Origin: CAZDBA01 sp964503615
Lineage (GTDB): Bacteria; Planctomycetota; Planctomycetia; Pirellulales; Pirellulaceae
DNA: 44,915 bases
Direction of reading: 5' to 3'
NCBI GenBank assembly: GCA_964503615.1
Contig: CAZDBA010000016.1
Span: forward strand, 1 to 44,915
Below are positions 24,630-34,608 of the stretch, in pieces. The notes under the pieces were generated by a model. It was not told the DNA's origin. It was given only the letters and a program-made list of their open reading frames with translations, and did no database searches. The position numbers and the translations under genes were made by a program. How positions within the stretch are numbered: position 1 is the stretch's first letter; each line of letters opens with the position of its first letter.

Positions 24630-26135
24630 CTAATACGACTTTGCAAAAATCGCTCGTCCTTGACTTGGCTTACCCGTAAAGATGCACGTTCCGCCCTCTT
24701 CTTTTTGCTCCAGTGGAATACAACGTGGTGTAACCTTCAACGGTTTTAGAATCTCGTCGATCTCTGGAGTGTCGACGAAATGACAACTGGCAAAACCGCC
24801 ATGAATCTCTGGCGACTTTTGGTTCTTGGGAGTGAAGAAAGCTTTGAATTCGTCCAGAGAATCGATCTCGACCGTATTCTCTACACGATGCGCCAAAGCA
24901 CGGTCAAACAAGCCTTGTTGGATTTCGTCCAGGATCGAAGTTAAATTCGAAACGAATTCGGAACGATCCATGCCCGTCGATTTAGGTTGATCCCGTCGAC
25001 CTACGAAAACGGTTCCCGATTTGATATCTCGTGGTCCGACCTCGACTCGAATTGGAACACCTTTCTTGATGTACGCCCATTTCTTTTGGCCGCCAGCAAT
25101 ATCGCGGTCATCCAGAATCACGCGAATTCGATTGCAATGGTAGCGCAGTCCTTCCAACTCCTGCTTGAGCGCCAAGCAATGCTCCATAACCTGACTTCGA
25201 TCCTCATCGTTTCGAATCACTGGCAGAATCACAATTTGCTTAGGAGCCAACCGAGGTGGCAAAACCAATCCGTCGTCATCACTATGTGACATGATCAAAG
25301 CTCCGATCATTCGTGTGGAAAGTCCCCACGATGTTGTCCAAGCATAAGAGATGCCGCCCTCTTTGTCCTGGAACTTGATCTCTTGAGCACGAGAAAAATT
25401 CTGGCCGAGGAAGTGCGACGTTCCCGACTGGAGAGCTTTACGATCTTGCATCATCGCTTCGATCGTAAGCGTCATGTCCGCACCAGGAAACCGTTCGCCG
25501 ATCGTCTTCTCGCCCTGGATGACGGGCATCGCCATATGGTTTTCGGCAAAGTCCGCGTAGACCCCCAGCATTTGATTAGTTTCTTCAACCGCCTCTTTCT
25601 TGGTCGCATGAACCGTATGGCCTTCTTGCCAAAGAAACTCTGCCGTTCGCAAAAACAATCGGGTTCGCATTTCCCAACGAACGACGTTGCACCACTGGTT
25701 AATCAACAAAGGCAGATCACGATACGACTGGACCCAACGGGAAAACGTATCACCGATAATCGTCTCGCTCGTAGGTCGGACGATCAAAGGTTCCTCAAGC
25801 GGACTTGCCGGAACCAAGCCGCCATCGGGTCCAGGTTCCAAACGAGAGTGAGTCACTACCGCGCATTCTTTGGCAAACCCTTCAACATGCTCGGCTTCTT
25901 TTTCCAGAAAGCTTTTTGGAATAAAAAGAGGAAAATAAGCGTTCTCATGCCCCGTGTCTTTGAACATCTCGTCAAGAGCATGCTGCATGTTCTCCCAGAT
26001 CGCAAAACCCCATGGCTTGATCACCATGCAACCTCGCACGGTTGAGTTCTCAGCCAACTCTGCGGCTTTGATCACTTGTTGATACCACTCTGGGTAATTC
26101 TCAGCTCGTGTTGGGCTGATTCCTGTTTTGGCCAT
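24630..26135 (-). CDS. proS: Prolyl-tRNA synthetase (archaeal/eukaryotic type)
   Basis: This class II aminoacyl-tRNA synthetase charges tRNA-Pro in the cytoplasm. The 501-residue length and the sequence MAKTGISPTRAENYPEWYQQ, GCMVIKPWGFAIWENMQ, LIVRPTSETIIGDTFSRW (motif 2 region) and WTTSWGLSTRMIGALIM fit the eukaryotic/archaeal type. That type lacks the INS editing domain of the E. coli type. The C-terminal zinc-ligand-like segment is short (EEGGTCIFTGKPSQGRAIFAKSY). Its neighbour downstream is DUF4416. Confidence 0.96.
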   Translation of the reverse strand: MAKTGISPTRAENYPEWYQQVIKAAELAENSTVRGCMVIKPWGFAIWENMQHALDEMFKDTGHENAYFPLFIPKSFLEKEAEHVEGFAKECAVVTHSRLEPGPDGGLVPASPLEEPLIVRPTSETIIGDTFSRWVQSYRDLPLLINQWCNVVRWEMRTRLFLRTAEFLWQEGHTVHATKKEAVEETNQMLGVYADFAENHMAMPVIQGEKTIGERFPGADMTLTIEAMMQDRKALQSGTSHFLGQNFSRAQEIKFQDKEGGISYAWTTSWGLSTRMIGALIMSHSDDDGLVLPPRLAPKQIVILPVIRNDEDRSQVMEHCLALKQELEGLRYHCNRIRVILDDRDIAGGQKKWAYIKKGVPIRVEVGPRDIKSGTVFVGRRDQPKSTGMDRSEFVSNLTSILDEIQQGLFDRALAHRVENTVEIDSLDEFKAFFTPKNQKSPEIHGGFASCHFVDTPEIDEILKPLKVTPRCIPLEQKEEGGTCIFTGKPSQGRAIFAKSY

Positions 26136-26239
26136 TGTTTAATGTTCCGATCCGTTTCAAATTCGACCGGGCTAGTTTAGGCCTCGTATCAAAAATCGTC
26201 CATCCGCATCTGTAAGGAGCTAACTGATTGACAGTCAAC

Positions 26240-26827
26240 TCACCGCACGGGTTCATCAGGCAACCGTTGATTTGCTGGAAAACCGGGAAAGAGCTCGCGG
26301 ATTTTTTGAGCACCGGCTGATCCGTCGACGAATTTCCAGCTACGACCGTTGTCTGACGAAATCCCGAAAAGATAAGATCTACGATCAAGTTGCTGTTTTG
26401 ACTTGAGCTCAATCGAAACCGTCTGAGGCACGATCGCGTACGATTCTTGCCCCGATTCAATGATCTGCTGGGGCGGATGAACTTGCGAGTCGTAACCTTC
26501 GGTTTGAATCGCCAAAATCTCTTTGGCCTGTTGAGTTAGCGCGATCAATTGTTCACGCCCGCCGCCGTCCTCAATTATTTTCTCATGAGTCAAATTGGCA
26601 AACGCCTCAAAGTCGTTTTCCCTAAAGGCTGCCAGGCTGGCCGAGGCCGCATTGTAGGCCGCGGTAATACGCGCATCGGTAACCGCACCAGCTCGCGTGC
26701 CCGAAGTCTGCGTGCTCTGGACTTGAGTAGCAGGCTGCAGCATCTGACCTGTAACCGTTGATGTGACCAAGCAAACACAAGCGACCGCGGCCGTTGATAT
26801 GCAAATTCGAGAAAGGTTGGCATTCAT
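26240..26827 (-). CDS. Exported protein with NTF2/SnoaL-like features
   Basis: Starting at ATG 26827, which follows AAGGGTG by 6 bases, the protein is 195 residues with a clear signal peptide (ISTAAVACVCLVTSTVTGQ). The frame extends 44 codons further upstream without signal-like features, so that start is less likely. The mature part begins with a Gln/Thr-rich linker. It continues with RITAAYNAASASLAAFREND and FEAFANLTHEKIIEDGGG, which resembles NTF2-like folds, and ends with SYLFGISSDNGRSWKFVDGS. Function unknown; secreted or periplasmic. Confidence 0.7.
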   Translation of the reverse strand: MNANLSRICISTAAVACVCLVTSTVTGQMLQPATQVQSTQTSGTRAGAVTDARITAAYNAASASLAAFRENDFEAFANLTHEKIIEDGGGREQLIALTQQAKEILAIQTEGYDSQVHPPQQIIESGQESYAIVPQTVSIELKSKQQLDRRSYLFGISSDNGRSWKFVDGSAGAQKIRELFPGFPANQRLPDEPVR

Positions 26828-27111
26828 AGAAATCACCCTTGGATTCTGACGCGAAAATTGAAAACGATGCAATTCGGCGCTTAGTTTGCAAACTTTGCCA
26901 AAGTCACGCAAAGGCAATTCCCTGTGTTTGCAAGCATTTGCTGATTCGCAGCGAGTCAACCTGAGAATTCGCCCTCAGTTCTGCCTCATGGTGCGGTTTA
27001 CGAGGCAGGAGTCGTTTCTTAGGCTATCCGACATAACCTTGAATTAGAGACCTGCCACATCGCAGGTTTCCGTTCAACAACCATTCATTCACTAGAAGAT
27101 CAGGCCAACGT

Positions 27112-28086
27112 ATGGACCGCCGTTTTGTCAAAGAGCTTGGTGACGGAGAAGCTATCGATCAGATATTTCTCGTTTCTGAAAAACAACTGCGACCGAATCG
27201 ACAAGGCAACTTGTACTTGCAAGTTCGCTTGAGCGACAAAACGGGTTCCATGAACGCGATGCTATGGAACGCTCAAGAGAAAGACTCAAAACGTTTCAAC
27301 AACGGCGACTTTGTACGAGTCAAAGGCACCGCGCAACTGTACAACGGTGGCATGCAAATCATTGCCAAAGCGTTCGACCAGGTAGACTCGGCCACCGTAG
27401 ATGAAAGCGACTTTATAACGCTGTCGACAAAAGAGCTGGATGAAATGATCAGCTTTATCGATCGTTCCCTGCGCGGCATGAGCAACTTTCCCCTACGTAG
27501 TCTTGCTGAGCACTTCCTGATCGACGCCGAACTTATGAGCAAACTTCGCCGTGCGCCGGCGGGGATCAAGAACCATCATGCCTACCAGGGTGGTTTGCTC
27601 GAACATGTGACTTCGCTGATGCGACTGGCCCAGGCAGTTACTCCACTTTATGAAAACGTCGACGACGACCTCGTCTTGTTCGGTGCTTTCTTGCACGATA
27701 TCGGCAAGATCGACGAGCTGACCTATTCTCCAGACCTTGGCTACAGCGACGAGGGGCAATTGATCGGCCATCTCGTTCAGGGCGTTGGCATTCTGGACAA
27801 AAAGATCGCCGCTGCAAACTCGCAAACTCCGGACACAATTCCTGAATCACTGGGTTTGCATCTCAAACATATGATCGTCAGTCACCATGGACCCGCCGAA
27901 TACGGAAGCCCCAAACAGCCGATGACGCTTGAAGCGATCATGTTGCACTACTTGGACAACATTGATGCGAAAATGGCAGCGGTCACACAATTAATTGAAG
28001 AAGACCCGAACCCAAAGAGCAATTGGACTGTCTACCATCCCAATATGGGCCGCAAGTTCTTTAAAGGCGGCTCGCTGCCTGGTTAA
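27112..28086 (+). CDS. YhaM-like 3'-5' exoribonuclease (OB-fold plus HD domain)
   Basis: This 324-residue protein has an N-terminal OB-fold nucleic-acid-binding domain (residues 15-95, with YLQVRLSDKTGSMNAMLWN). An HD phosphohydrolase domain follows (KNHHAYQGGLLEHVTSLM, then FLHDIGKIDEL with His195-Asp196). This is the architecture of YhaM/CBF1, a 3'-5' exoribonuclease in Firmicutes that also acts on DNA. It is followed 245 bases downstream by rnr, a second 3'-5' exoribonuclease, on the same strand. Activity on RNA is inferred from family. Confidence 0.87.
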   Translation: MDRRFVKELGDGEAIDQIFLVSEKQLRPNRQGNLYLQVRLSDKTGSMNAMLWNAQEKDSKRFNNGDFVRVKGTAQLYNGGMQIIAKAFDQVDSATVDESDFITLSTKELDEMISFIDRSLRGMSNFPLRSLAEHFLIDAELMSKLRRAPAGIKNHHAYQGGLLEHVTSLMRLAQAVTPLYENVDDDLVLFGAFLHDIGKIDELTYSPDLGYSDEGQLIGHLVQGVGILDKKIAAANSQTPDTIPESLGLHLKHMIVSHHGPAEYGSPKQPMTLEAIMLHYLDNIDAKMAAVTQLIEEDPNPKSNWTVYHPNMGRKFFKGGSLPG

Positions 28087-28331
28087 AAACGGCTAAACAA
28101 CCGTAAAGCTAGACAGCCAAGCAACAATTCTCTGCCGGCCCTTGCGGCCAATTGGCAACTGTCCACAGCGACAACCAAGCTACGACGACTCTTCGAAAGA
28201 TCACTGAGTCACGTCGTAACCTTCGTTTTATTCGGCTTTTTTAGTCGAATTCCCGGCTGTTTCAGCAGTTCTTCGACTGTTCTCAGTCCGCGATGCTTTA
28301 ACGCGCGCAAGGAACGGCCTAAACTTTTTCC

Positions 28332-30737
28332 ATGAATAAGAAAGATATGACAACAGAAGAAATCCAGAAACTGGTTCTCGACTACGTAAGCCGAGATAAC
28401 TACCGCCCGATCAAAACAAAGATCCTTACCAAAAAAGTTGGCTTTGCCGACATCGAAAACGGTGACCGTCTTGTCAAGAAAGCGGTCAAGCGATTGATCA
28501 AAGCGGGCAAACTCAAATGGGGCGACAAACATGTAGTTTGGCTCGCCTCCGCCGCCGAGAAAGCAAGCAAGTCCAAAAAGCCCAAACGGTCCAATCGATC
28601 CGAAAGCCACGATTCAAAACTCTCAGGCAAGAACAAATCGAAGTTCGAAAAAAGCAAATCAGGCAAATCCAAATCGGACAAAAACGAAGTGATCGGAACC
28701 TTCAGTCGCGCGGCCGGCGGTTATGGATTCGTACGACCTCGTGACACAAAAGTTGCTGACCGCTCTGAGGACATCTACGTTCCTCGCATGAAGATACTCG
28801 ACGCAACCGATGGCGACATCGTCAAAGTAATCGTCTCTCGTTCACGACGCGGCGGCGAAGTTCGCACCTCGGGTCGTATCATCGAAATCGTTGACCGCCG
28901 TACCAATCAATTCGTGGGTACCTATCGCGAGCAAGACGAACTTGGCTTTGTCGTTGTCGACAACGGCGTGTTTGATACTGGGATTTTGGTCGGAGACGCA
29001 GGAGCCAAAAACGGTCGAGTGGGTGACAAAGTCGTCATCGAAATGGTCCGCTTTCCGTCCGCAAAATCGGATGGCGAAGGCGTAATCGTCAAAGTGCTCG
29101 GCGAACGTGGCCAAGCGGGCGTCGATACCCAAACGGTGATTCACGAATTTAACTTGCCCGGCGAGTTCCCAGAGGAGGCTTTGGAAAGTGCCCGCGCCCA
29201 AGCAGACAAGTTCGACGAAACGATCCCCAAATCCCGAACCGATTTTACAAACGACACCGTCGTCACGATCGACCCCAAAGAAGCTCGCGACTTTGACGAC
29301 GCTATTTCCCTGAAAAAATTGGACAACGGACACTGGCAATTGGGAGTCCACATCGCTGACGTGTCCCACTTTGTACCGCTGCGATCGAAACTGGATGACG
29401 AAGCGTATAACCGCGCGACCAGTGTTTACTTGCCGGACAAAGTAATCCCGATGCTGCCCGAGATCATCTCCAACAACCTGGCCAGCCTGCAACCGGACCG
29501 CGTGCGGTACACCATGACCGCGGTAATCGAGTTCTCAGAAGAAGGTGTGCCAATCGCAACCGACCTTCATCGAGGCGCGATTAAAAGCGCACATCGCTTT
29601 AACTACGAAGAGATCGACGAATACCTCGAAGACGATGAACCGTGGCGAAAAGAACTGACACCTGAGGTATTTCAGATCGTCCGCGACATGCACACGCTGG
29701 CAATGATGCTCAGAGAGCGACGCATGACACGCGGCTCGATCAATATCAACATTCCAGAAGTCAAAATCGAATTAGACGAAGACGGAAAAGTCTGCGGCGC
29801 GACGACACGTAAGAACACCGAAAGTCACCAGATGATCGAAGAGTTCATGCTGGCGGCAAACGAAGCGGTCGCGCAAAAACTGGTCGATATGGAACTGCAT
29901 TTACTGCGACGTGTTCACGAACCACCAACGGAAAAAAAGCTGCACGACCTGACTCGCTTCGTTCGTGAGATGGGAATCGACTGCGAGAGTTTGCAAAGTC
30001 GATTCGAAATCAAACGAGTGGCCAAGATAGCAGAAGCGATGCCTGAAAGGGCCGCGATACATTTTGCGATCCTGCGTTCGATGCAAAAAGCGGTTTACAG
30101 CCCCAACGAAATGGGCCACTACGCTTTGAACAGCAAAGCGTATTGCCACTTTACCTCGCCCATCCGCCGCTACCCTGACTTGATCATTCATCGTATGGTC
30201 GGAGACATCATTGATGGCAAAAGCCCGATGGCTAATTTTGAGCGACTGGTCAAACTGGGCCAACACTGCAGCAGCCTGGAACAGCGAGCAGAAAAAGCGG
30301 AGCGCGAACTCAAAAAGCTGAAACTGATGAACTTCCTGGCTGACAAAATCGGCATGGAGATGGATTGCATCGTAACCGGCGTCGAGCCATACGGACTGTT
30401 CGCACAAGGAATCGAATTGCCAGCCGAGGGCTTGGTTCCGATTTCGAATCTCCCCAAAGACGAGTATCAATACGATCGTAGCGCACGCACCCTAACGGGC
30501 TTTCGCGATTCCAATCAGTTCAGGTTGGGCGACAAAGTGAAAATCCGAGTCAGCCTTGTTGACCCGGACCGTCGCGAAATGGAATTCGAACTGGTCGCTG
30601 TGCTTGAATCGCGCAAGTCAAAAAAACCAAAAGCTCGTGGCGGCAAACAGGGAGGTAAGAACTCCGATAAAAAACGAGGCAAATCAAAAGGCAAAAAAGG
30701 GAAATCAAAACGCAACAAATCAAAACGCCGGAAATAG
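28332..30737 (+). CDS. rnr: Ribonuclease R
   Basis: RNase R is a processive 3'-5' exoribonuclease able to degrade structured RNA. This 801-residue protein has an N-terminal helix-turn-helix-like domain, a Lys/Ser-rich linker (residues 78-118), cold-shock domains and the RNB catalytic domain. The acidic site is in DPKEARDFDDAIS (about residue 320). Near the end of the domain come HYALNSKAYCHFTSPIRRYPD, an S1 domain (CIVTGVEPYGLFAQGIELPA), and a Lys-rich tail. The linker and tail are more basic than in enteric RNase R. It probably works with RNA quality-control partners; the nearby YhaM-like and Ro genes are suggestive only. Confidence 0.95.
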   Translation: MNKKDMTTEEIQKLVLDYVSRDNYRPIKTKILTKKVGFADIENGDRLVKKAVKRLIKAGKLKWGDKHVVWLASAAEKASKSKKPKRSNRSESHDSKLSGKNKSKFEKSKSGKSKSDKNEVIGTFSRAAGGYGFVRPRDTKVADRSEDIYVPRMKILDATDGDIVKVIVSRSRRGGEVRTSGRIIEIVDRRTNQFVGTYREQDELGFVVVDNGVFDTGILVGDAGAKNGRVGDKVVIEMVRFPSAKSDGEGVIVKVLGERGQAGVDTQTVIHEFNLPGEFPEEALESARAQADKFDETIPKSRTDFTNDTVVTIDPKEARDFDDAISLKKLDNGHWQLGVHIADVSHFVPLRSKLDDEAYNRATSVYLPDKVIPMLPEIISNNLASLQPDRVRYTMTAVIEFSEEGVPIATDLHRGAIKSAHRFNYEEIDEYLEDDEPWRKELTPEVFQIVRDMHTLAMMLRERRMTRGSININIPEVKIELDEDGKVCGATTRKNTESHQMIEEFMLAANEAVAQKLVDMELHLLRRVHEPPTEKKLHDLTRFVREMGIDCESLQSRFEIKRVAKIAEAMPERAAIHFAILRSMQKAVYSPNEMGHYALNSKAYCHFTSPIRRYPDLIIHRMVGDIIDGKSPMANFERLVKLGQHCSSLEQRAEKAERELKKLKLMNFLADKIGMEMDCIVTGVEPYGLFAQGIELPAEGLVPISNLPKDEYQYDRSARTLTGFRDSNQFRLGDKVKIRVSLVDPDRREMEFELVAVLESRKSKKPKARGGKQGGKNSDKKRGKSKGKKGKSKRNKSKRRK

Positions 30738-30761
30738 TAGTAGCGCGAAAATCGTTGACGA

Positions 30762-31475
30762 CTACATACCTTTGAGTTGGTATTTTGAAGGGATCTCTTC
30801 AAGCTGCGCCATCAATGACCAACCTTGGGGTTGACTTGAAGGGTCTCTCCAAACTGCCCCTGATGCGAGCCAGTCTTTTCTGCGATGGAGGATATCTATT
30901 GCCTTAACATCATCACAGCCAAACTCAGCACCGCAACAGAGGCAAATATCAAAACTTGGCTGGCCGTCTTTAGACCATGGTGGCGTTTGTTGTTTCAAGC
31001 CACAAACACGACAGTGCTGCCTTTCCTCGTCTGGCAGCATTCCCGATTCACCAGTTTTTGGTGGTGAGTTTGTCGGTTCGGAGTCAGGCGATCGATTGGG
31101 CAGGTGTTGAGAGTAATGACCATCACCAGACTCGTCGGGATGTTTCAGTGAGCGGCTAAAGCCGATACAGATCAGCCACACAAATCCTATCCCGGCAAAG
31201 ACTAAGCCCAACGCTCCCGGAGAAAACTCACGGCCTGAAAACCTCCGGTGCCATGTCAGTTCAGGATTAACGCAGCTCCAGAGAATGCAAACCACGCCAG
31301 TGACGAATAGGAAAATTGCCCAAATTAGACTGTCTTTAGCTTCCTGCTTTTTTGCGTTGGATACGTAGGATGTGTACTCTTCAAAAGTGATCAATTGATG
31401 CGAACATTTGGGGCACAGCGGCTGCTGAGTTATTTCGATGCAATGGCATTTTGAGCAATATCTAATTTGCGACAT
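30762..31475 (-). CDS. Zinc-ribbon membrane protein with C-terminal cysteine motif
   Basis: With the start at 31475 (MSQIRYCSKCHCIEI) the protein has 237 residues. An N-terminal zinc ribbon has two CxxC pairs (CSKC, CPKC). Two hydrophobic segments follow (LIWAIFLFVTGVVCILWS and LGLVFAGIGFVWLICIGF), then a second cysteine cluster (CRVCGLK, CLCCGAEFGCDD) linked to a W-rich tail. That last part resembles the CCGAEFGYDD domains found in small bacterial proteins of unknown or immunity-like function. The frame continues upstream over the response-regulator promoter and start, but that part is unlikely to be translated. Function unknown; probably inner membrane. Confidence 0.65.
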   Translation of the reverse strand: MSQIRYCSKCHCIEITQQPLCPKCSHQLITFEEYTSYVSNAKKQEAKDSLIWAIFLFVTGVVCILWSCVNPELTWHRRFSGREFSPGALGLVFAGIGFVWLICIGFSRSLKHPDESGDGHYSQHLPNRSPDSEPTNSPPKTGESGMLPDEERQHCRVCGLKQQTPPWSKDGQPSFDICLCCGAEFGCDDVKAIDILHRRKDWLASGAVWRDPSSQPQGWSLMAQLEEIPSKYQLKGM

Positions 31476-31700
31476 CAGTGACTCCGCGAATGATTTTGCT
31501 AACAGTACAAGAGAAGCTAATAGCTGTGACACTTTACGGAAAAAATCTAAGTATTCCCGAATCTTTAGGGTTGATAACGATAACTCGCAAAGGCTTGTTA
31601 CAGTCCGTTTACACGCTTTTAGCCGACAATAGCGTAGTATTAAAGTACCGAATCGCTTACCAACCACTCCCATGCACCAAAACAGGTCTATAATAGAGCC

Positions 31701-32462
31701 ATGAAGTCTCAATCTACTATTTTGACTGTCGAAGACGACGCGGCCATCCGTCGCGGAATCGTCGACGCTTTGACATTCAAGGGATACAAAGTCCTGCAAG
31801 CCGCCAATGGAGACGAGGGACTGCAACTGGCGACAACGGCGTCCTACGATCTGATGTTGCTGGATCTTGCGCTGCCCGGCACACCGGGAATGGAGATTTT
31901 GAAATCACTTCGCAAAATAGATCCCTCTCGCCCAGTGATCATCCTGACCGCCAAAGGAGATGAAGCCGCACGGGTCGAAGGGCTAAAATCGGGTGCCGAC
32001 GATTATGTGGTCAAGCCATTCAGTGTGCTGGAACTGATGGCGCGAGTCGAAGCGGTCTTGCGTCGCTCCCCAACCCGACCGGATCAGATTGGCAGTGTTG
32101 CCTTTAATGGGGGAGTCGCCAATTTTGATCGTCGTGAAATTCGCTTTGACAACGACCCAAACAAGAGAGTCGATCTATCAGAGCGCGAAGCGGAACTACT
32201 CAAATTCCTGGCACAAAATAACGGTCGCGCCATTTCCAGAGACGAACTGCTGTCCAGCGTCTGGCGACTTAGCCCCAAAGGCATCTCCACGCGCACCATC
32301 GACATGCACGTAGCTCGTCTACGTGAAAAACTTCGCGACAATTCGGGCGAGCCCAAAATCCTGCTCACCGTTCGTGGCAAAGGGTACATGTTCCAAAGCC
32401 AACAATCCGATTCACCTTTGGCTGCTAATCCGTCCAACTCACCGGGAGCAACGACGGCATGA
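31701..32462 (+). CDS. OmpR-family response regulator
   Basis: This 253-residue protein has a receiver domain with acidic residues Glu11-Asp13, phosphoacceptor Asp55 in LMLLDLALPG and conserved Lys105 in DDYVVKPF. A C-terminal winged helix (residues 140-230, with LLKFLAQNNGRAISRDELL and STRTIDMHVARLREKL) completes the OmpR/PhoB type. It binds DNA when phosphorylated. Its stop overlaps the start of the histidine kinase (ATGA), so the two are translationally coupled partners. It diverges from the zinc-ribbon gene at 31475. Target genes cannot be predicted. Confidence 0.94.
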   Translation: MKSQSTILTVEDDAAIRRGIVDALTFKGYKVLQAANGDEGLQLATTASYDLMLLDLALPGTPGMEILKSLRKIDPSRPVIILTAKGDEAARVEGLKSGADDYVVKPFSVLELMARVEAVLRRSPTRPDQIGSVAFNGGVANFDRREIRFDNDPNKRVDLSEREAELLKFLAQNNGRAISRDELLSSVWRLSPKGISTRTIDMHVARLREKLRDNSGEPKILLTVRGKGYMFQSQQSDSPLAANPSNSPGATTA

Positions 32463-34567
32463 TCAAAAAACCCTGGCAAATCTGGTCCTTGTTCGGATTG
32501 ATCTTACTCGTCGTACTACCCGCCATGGTTTGGTTGACGATGCAGATCAACGAAGCGGACCGTTTGCGCGAAGTGGACCGACAGGAAACAGAACTTGCTC
32601 GTCGCCAAGCGGAACTGCAAGAGCGTATCAACAGCGCTTTGTACCGGATGGATTTCTGGACCACACCTTTGGTCGCTCAGGAAGCCGCCAGACCTTACTA
32701 CTTGTACGAACCGTTTTACCAAGTCGGATCGACGGCACCGACGCCGCAAATTCCTTCCCAAGTAAAGCAGCAGGTCGCACAGGCGCAAACAAACCTCCCC
32801 CAGCAACAAATTTTTAGTCCCCCAAACCTGAATCGGCGACCGTCGCCGTTGTTGTTTGGGACTTCAGAATATGTGGTCATGCACTTTCAGATCACACCCG
32901 ACAACCAAGTAACCTCCCCGCAAAACCCAGTGGGTGATGGGCAAAACGAAGCGATAGCCAACTGTAACATTTCGGAAGACACGCTTTTCGACAACAATAA
33001 AAACCTTGATATTGCGAGCCAGTTTTGCAAGTACGAAACGCTTGCCTTCCAATGCGCGTCGCTCCCTTCAAAAGAACCACTCCTTTCCGAGCAATTGTTG
33101 GCACAAAACAGCTCGGGTCAATTTCAGACGGTTTACCGCGATTTAGGCTTTGAACCTTATTCCAATAATTGGGGAAAAGTTAACCTGCCAAATCAGCCTC
33201 CAAAACTCCTGCCGAGCAAGGAGTTGCCAGTCAAAGGAGGGAGGGGCGGTAAGGGAAGCAAGTCCGAGCAACAAAGCCTTCGAAACAACGACCGCGGTAA
33301 TCGCGAATACGCTCAACGTGCCCAAACGGCATCACTCAACGCCAGCAAATTTAGAGACCAATATCTCAATGGCTATAACGACCTGGCACTCCCCAATGAA
33401 TCCGATCCGAACTTTCCGATCAACGGTTCTGGCAACAACGACGACGTTGCCAACAGTGAGCCAACATTTACAGGCACCGGATTTGTTCGTGAAGGAGTGA
33501 TGCGCCCGATTTGGTTGGACGGACGTTTGCTTCTGGCCCGTCGGGTTGAAGGAGTCGATAAAAAGATTGTGCAGTGTTGTTGGCTGAATTGGGAAAAGAT
33601 CCAAGCTGAACTCAAGAAAGAAGTTGCTGATCTGCTTCCTGAATGCGAACTGAAGCCGGTCACTGAGCAACAAGATCTTCATTTAGCAAGCGCGATGGCA
33701 ACATTGCCCGTTCAGTTGGTCGTGAATTCGGACAAACTACTTTCGACCCTCGCGTTGAACTCTGACCCTCAAACATCCAGCCGACCCAGCGCGCTCAAGC
33801 TCAGCATGTTGGTCGCTTGGATCGGACTTGGCATGGCCGCGTTTGCATCAGCGTTACTCCTGCGAGGCGTGATCAAACTTAGTGAGCGACGCGCGGCATT
33901 TGTCTCGGCCGTTACTCACGAACTACGAACTCCGTTGACCACATTTCGGATGTATTCAGAAATGCTGGCCGAGGAGATGGTCCCCGATGAAAAACGGGGT
34001 GAATACGCGGAAACGATGAAGCACGAAGCAGATCGCCTTTCGAACCTTGTTGAAAACGTGTTGCAGTTCGCCAAATTGGAACGGGGCACAGGGCTGGGTC
34101 GCTCCGAATCGCTCAATATGCTTGATCTCATCGGGCGTTTCGAAGATCGTTTGCACCACCGCGCGAGCACGATGAAAATGGAGCTCTCGATTGATTTGGG
34201 TGAAACAGCAGAAACAGTCGTTGCAACCGACGCGAGCAAAGTCGAACAGATCGTATTCAATCTGGTCGATAACGCCTGCAAATACGCGGCCAACAGCGAG
34301 AATAACAAAATCACGGTCGTCGTCCAGCAAACCTCTGGCAATATCAACATCTCAGTTCGTGATCACGGCCCAGGCGTAGCGGCGAAGTTTCGGAAGCTGC
34401 TGTTCAAGCCGTTTTGCAAATCAGATCAGGATGCTGCAGACACCGCCTCGGGCGTAGGTTTGGGCTTGGCACTTTGCCAACAAATGGCCAAATCGATTGG
34501 TGGCCGAGTCATATTGGCCGACAGTGACACCGGAGCAAAATTCGTCCTGCAATTCCCTATGAGTTAG
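32459..34567 (+). CDS. Membrane sensor histidine kinase with large periplasmic domain
   Basis: This 702-residue protein has transmembrane helix 1 at residues 8-25 and a long extracytoplasmic region (about 26-440). That region is rich in Gln, Asn and Pro and contains a low-complexity Gly/Lys stretch (GGRGGKGSKSEQQ). Helix 2 is at about 445-470. The HisKA domain has phosphoacceptor His486 in VTHELRTPLTT, and the ATPase domain has DNACKY, DHGPGV and GVGLGLALCQQM. No HAMP domain is evident between helix 2 and the histidine. The periplasmic part has no recognised ligand-binding domain. It partners with the overlapping response regulator. Confidence 0.92.
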   Translation: MIKKPWQIWSLFGLILLVVLPAMVWLTMQINEADRLREVDRQETELARRQAELQERINSALYRMDFWTTPLVAQEAARPYYLYEPFYQVGSTAPTPQIPSQVKQQVAQAQTNLPQQQIFSPPNLNRRPSPLLFGTSEYVVMHFQITPDNQVTSPQNPVGDGQNEAIANCNISEDTLFDNNKNLDIASQFCKYETLAFQCASLPSKEPLLSEQLLAQNSSGQFQTVYRDLGFEPYSNNWGKVNLPNQPPKLLPSKELPVKGGRGGKGSKSEQQSLRNNDRGNREYAQRAQTASLNASKFRDQYLNGYNDLALPNESDPNFPINGSGNNDDVANSEPTFTGTGFVREGVMRPIWLDGRLLLARRVEGVDKKIVQCCWLNWEKIQAELKKEVADLLPECELKPVTEQQDLHLASAMATLPVQLVVNSDKLLSTLALNSDPQTSSRPSALKLSMLVAWIGLGMAAFASALLLRGVIKLSERRAAFVSAVTHELRTPLTTFRMYSEMLAEEMVPDEKRGEYAETMKHEADRLSNLVENVLQFAKLERGTGLGRSESLNMLDLIGRFEDRLHHRASTMKMELSIDLGETAETVVATDASKVEQIVFNLVDNACKYAANSENNKITVVVQQTSGNINISVRDHGPGVAAKFRKLLFKPFCKSDQDAADTASGVGLGLALCQQMAKSIGGRVILADSDTGAKFVLQFPMS

Positions 34568-34608
34568 ATCGCCATCCTTGCTCCGTGTAAGCATGAACGT
34601 CCGTCAAT

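Noticed and set aside
26240..26959. Longer 239-residue form of the exported protein
   Set aside because: The upstream 44 residues lack signal-peptide character, while ATG 26827 has a Shine-Dalgarno and begins a clear signal peptide.
27053..27071. Terminator upstream of the YhaM-like gene
   Set aside because: ACCTGC/GCAGGT is only 6 bp and its T tail is interrupted; no gene before it on the plus strand needs it.
31476..31826. N-terminal extension of the zinc-ribbon protein
   Set aside because: It would cover the promoter and first codons of the response regulator on the other strand, and the recognisable zinc ribbon begins at 31475.
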